The notes under the pieces were generated by a model. It saw only the letters and a program-made list of their open reading frames with translations, had not been told where the DNA came from and made no database searches. A stretch of 64,000 nt of DNA from Acridotheres tristis (lineage: Eukaryota; Chordata; Aves; Passeriformes; Sturnidae): the NCBI GenBank assembly GCA_037013685.1, contig CM072919.1:34915320-34979319 (forward strand), read 5' to 3'. The position numbers and the translations under genes were made by a program. Positions 61,654-64,000 of this stretch are shown here, piece by piece. The first letter of the stretch is position 1. The number at the start of each line of letters is the position of its first letter.

Positions 61654-64000
61654 CTGTTTAAAAAAATAAAAAAATAAAAAAAAAAAAGTGGTGAAAGAGT
61701 ATATAAAAATTTCACTTGTAAGTATTCATAGTGTGCTTACAGCAATTTACAGCAATGAAAACAAAATAAATAGCAGGATAACTTATTTCTATCTTAAGAA
61801 ATCTCAAAAATGTGTAAAAGAATAATTTCAGCAAAGCATACTCAGCACTATAACATAGTAATAATTCTTAAAACTCCATTCTGTTTAAGGAATAAAACTT
61901 CTCTATGAATAATCACAACTGTACAGATTAAGATTCCCTATCACCCTGTAACAGAAGGTTCAAACTAAGTTCATGCCCTGTTGCATATTTGTAGAAGTAA
62001 AAATAGAAATCCTGCAGAAATCTTGAGATATAGATAATAGGTAATACTCTAATAGTTGAAATCTGTGATATCTTCAATTCAGTATAGTAACAGCCTTCAC
62101 TACTCAAGTTAACAAAGTTACTGCCTGATGGCACCCCTTGTGACCTTGCTTAGCTTGAAATGCGTCTCTCATCATAAAATCTACTTTAAACGTTTACCCA
62201 TCTATTATTTAATTCACAAACTGTGCTTATTTAAAACCACGATACTTTTTGTCTAATGCCTTCATTAGCTCAATTTCCTGTTCTCAGCAGCTAATCGGAA
62301 TTGCCTTATCATCAGTACCTTCAACAATAGGACTAAAGAGAAAGCATGAGGGCATGAGGAAAAATTGAGAGCACCCAGTTCACAGCTGTTATCAGGCAAA
62401 GAAGCATTCCAGCACACAAAGAAAGCCATAAAAAGACCACAGAGATACACAACCATAAGTATGCACTAAGGAAGATCATAAAGATGACCAAAACTCTTCA
62501 GCCATTAACTGACAGGCCAATAAGAAATCACAGGCATAGCTCTGAAGAGCGTCACTCTGGACTCTGTAACAGATAAGGGACATGTGACAGTACACAGGTG
62601 TTACAGACATCTGGTAGTGCCTGTGGATCTGTACCAACTCATCAAGCAGAGCTTCAAGGAACTGTCAAAGGTGAGGAAAAGGGGGTAATGAGGAAAATGC
62701 TGGAAACAGGGGCAAAGTAAGAGGAAAAAGGATTCAGTTACATATAAGCAGGAGCCAGTACAGATCTCAGACTGAGCCTGTGCCTGGTCCCTGTGGTCTA
62801 TCTTGTCTTACTAAATCCTCTCCTGTTTTCTGTTCAACGCCACTCCCTGTCCCACCTGTGGGTGTTGCAAAATGCCATTGCAAGTAGCTGGAGACAAGCC
62901 TGCATGTCAAAAATCTGAGACCAGAGCAAGTAAAAGCAAGCACCAGAGGACACTGGAACCAGCAGGAACTTCCTAACATACCTGAACAAATAGGATAACA
63001 TGCATGCTTGTGAAGAATTTTGAGGAAGACACTGTCAAAAATCACACATTACTATTTTATTTTATCTAATTTTGCATTATTACAGAGTATCATGGAGTAT
63101 CTCTTAAACTGTATTTTAAGTACCAAATAAAACAAAAATTTAAAAGCCAGATTGAAATTACCGCCTGCCATTTTTTCTTCAGAACAAAGATCTCTGAAAC
63201 TACTTTCATATTCACTTCTTTAATTGCGTATTTTTACCACATCATCCTCCTACATTTGCCTGTGAACAAACTTTAAAAAAAAATCTTGAATATTCACAGG
63301 GATAAATTTCACAGAGAACTTACTAAATTAAAAGATTAAACTGTGGGGTACTACAATTCCTGCAGAGTTTAAATCACGTTACAAAGAAAACCAAACCAAA
63401 CTGACCTTTGAGCAGATAACAAGAAAGAAGGTTGAACAATACAATTACCTCTGAGCATCTGAAATGCAAGTATCACTTGTGTTTATGACTTACTGATAGC
63501 AGCATAGGTATTTTTGTTCAATAAGCAAGACAATGTAACATAGAGAAGACAATAAACACACAATGCAAGATAGTTAACATTATTAGGAATTTTGCTTTAG
63601 GGAAAAAAACTTCTGCAAAATCCAAATTTAATGAGATGTATGTGAAAGAATGCAGGAGCTTACAATTATTCACATCTCCTTCATTTCTTGTGTTGTTAAA
63701 GAATACATCAAAGTCATTTCATTTTAAAAAACCTAGTAACAAAAACACGTGAACAAAACCCCATACAACCAAAAAAGTCCCCATGAGGTTACACACAACA
63801 ATAATGGGGGAAAAATACTAATAATCTGAAAAAATGCCCAGGTTCAATCTAAATTTACTAGCATTTGAAATTTCTTTGGTGTTCTGAAGTCCACTCAGGT
63901 TTGTTTAGTACTATGTTCTGAAAAGCAAATACCATAAGCTGGTATTTGGAACAAAAGGACAAGGTAGTCTCTGCAAAGACCAAAGAGCATGAAAATCACA
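61654..64000. other. PIGG upstream intron, partial
   Basis: It begins with an A-rich tract (61660-61687) that on the minus strand is the T-rich splice acceptor tract ending in aaacag. The rest is AT-rich with no PIGG-like exon that I can recognise. The open frame at 62767-63045 (minus) is not similar to the gene. The next upstream PIGG exon must lie beyond the window. Confidence 0.55.

Noticed and set aside
62767..63045. 92-codon minus frame as the next upstream PIGG exon
   Set aside because: No membrane or PIGG-like motif, and no fitting splice sites with the phase-0 acceptor at 61653.

Overview
The window is vertebrate nuclear DNA, most likely from a bird. The evidence is seven copies of CR1 LINE sequence (CR1 is the dominant LINE in birds and other sauropsids), avian-type endogenous retrovirus LTRs, and a spliced gene in long AT-rich introns. 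There are no bacterial-style genes or operons.

One protein-coding gene can be supported: the 3' part of PIGG (GPI ethanolamine phosphate transferase 2), on the minus strand. Five consecutive exons lie at 61196-61653, 54055-54246, 47128-47437, 37090-37253 and 2580-2805. Every junction has an AG acceptor and a GT donor and the phases join without a break. Together they give 1350 nt, or 449 codons plus a stop: roughly the C-terminal half of the protein, made of membrane segments. The catalytic N-terminal half must lie beyond position 64000.

Layout in + coordinates. 1-2579: 3' UTR and downstream sequence. 2580-2805: last exon. 2806-37089: a very large (34.3 kb) last intron. It holds a solo LTR with a perfect 6-bp target duplication (6441-6988), an A/C-rich block (7758-8056), a CR1 (8549-9535), a GGAA minisatellite (10834-10970), a decayed coding-like fragment (about 10985-11215), a pyrimidine-rich block (11235-11985), and about 12 kb of degenerate purine-rich tandem repeat (12226-18118, 22894-27165, 28036-29935). 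The purine array is split by a near-complete CR1 (18119-22893, itself carrying a second solo LTR at 18448-19116) and a truncated CR1 (27166-28035). Another CR1 lies at 32930-33935. 37254-61195: the remaining exons and introns, with CR1 copies at 44785-45948, 47805-51165 and 58785-59510. 61654-64000: part of the next upstream intron.

The most unusual part is the purine array in the last PIGG intron. It is a family of about 20-23 bp degenerate units (approximately aaagtgcatgcaagagaga). On the transcribed strand it gives a C/U-rich RNA studded with UGCAUG words. The minus strand of the array is full of 100-260 codon open frames, but these come from base composition and are not genes. The large CR1 in the array is flanked by two copies of a ~110 bp sequence that end almost exactly at its borders. 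This is unexpected for CR1, which usually leaves little or no target duplication. All family names rest on recognition by eye; no database search was run.
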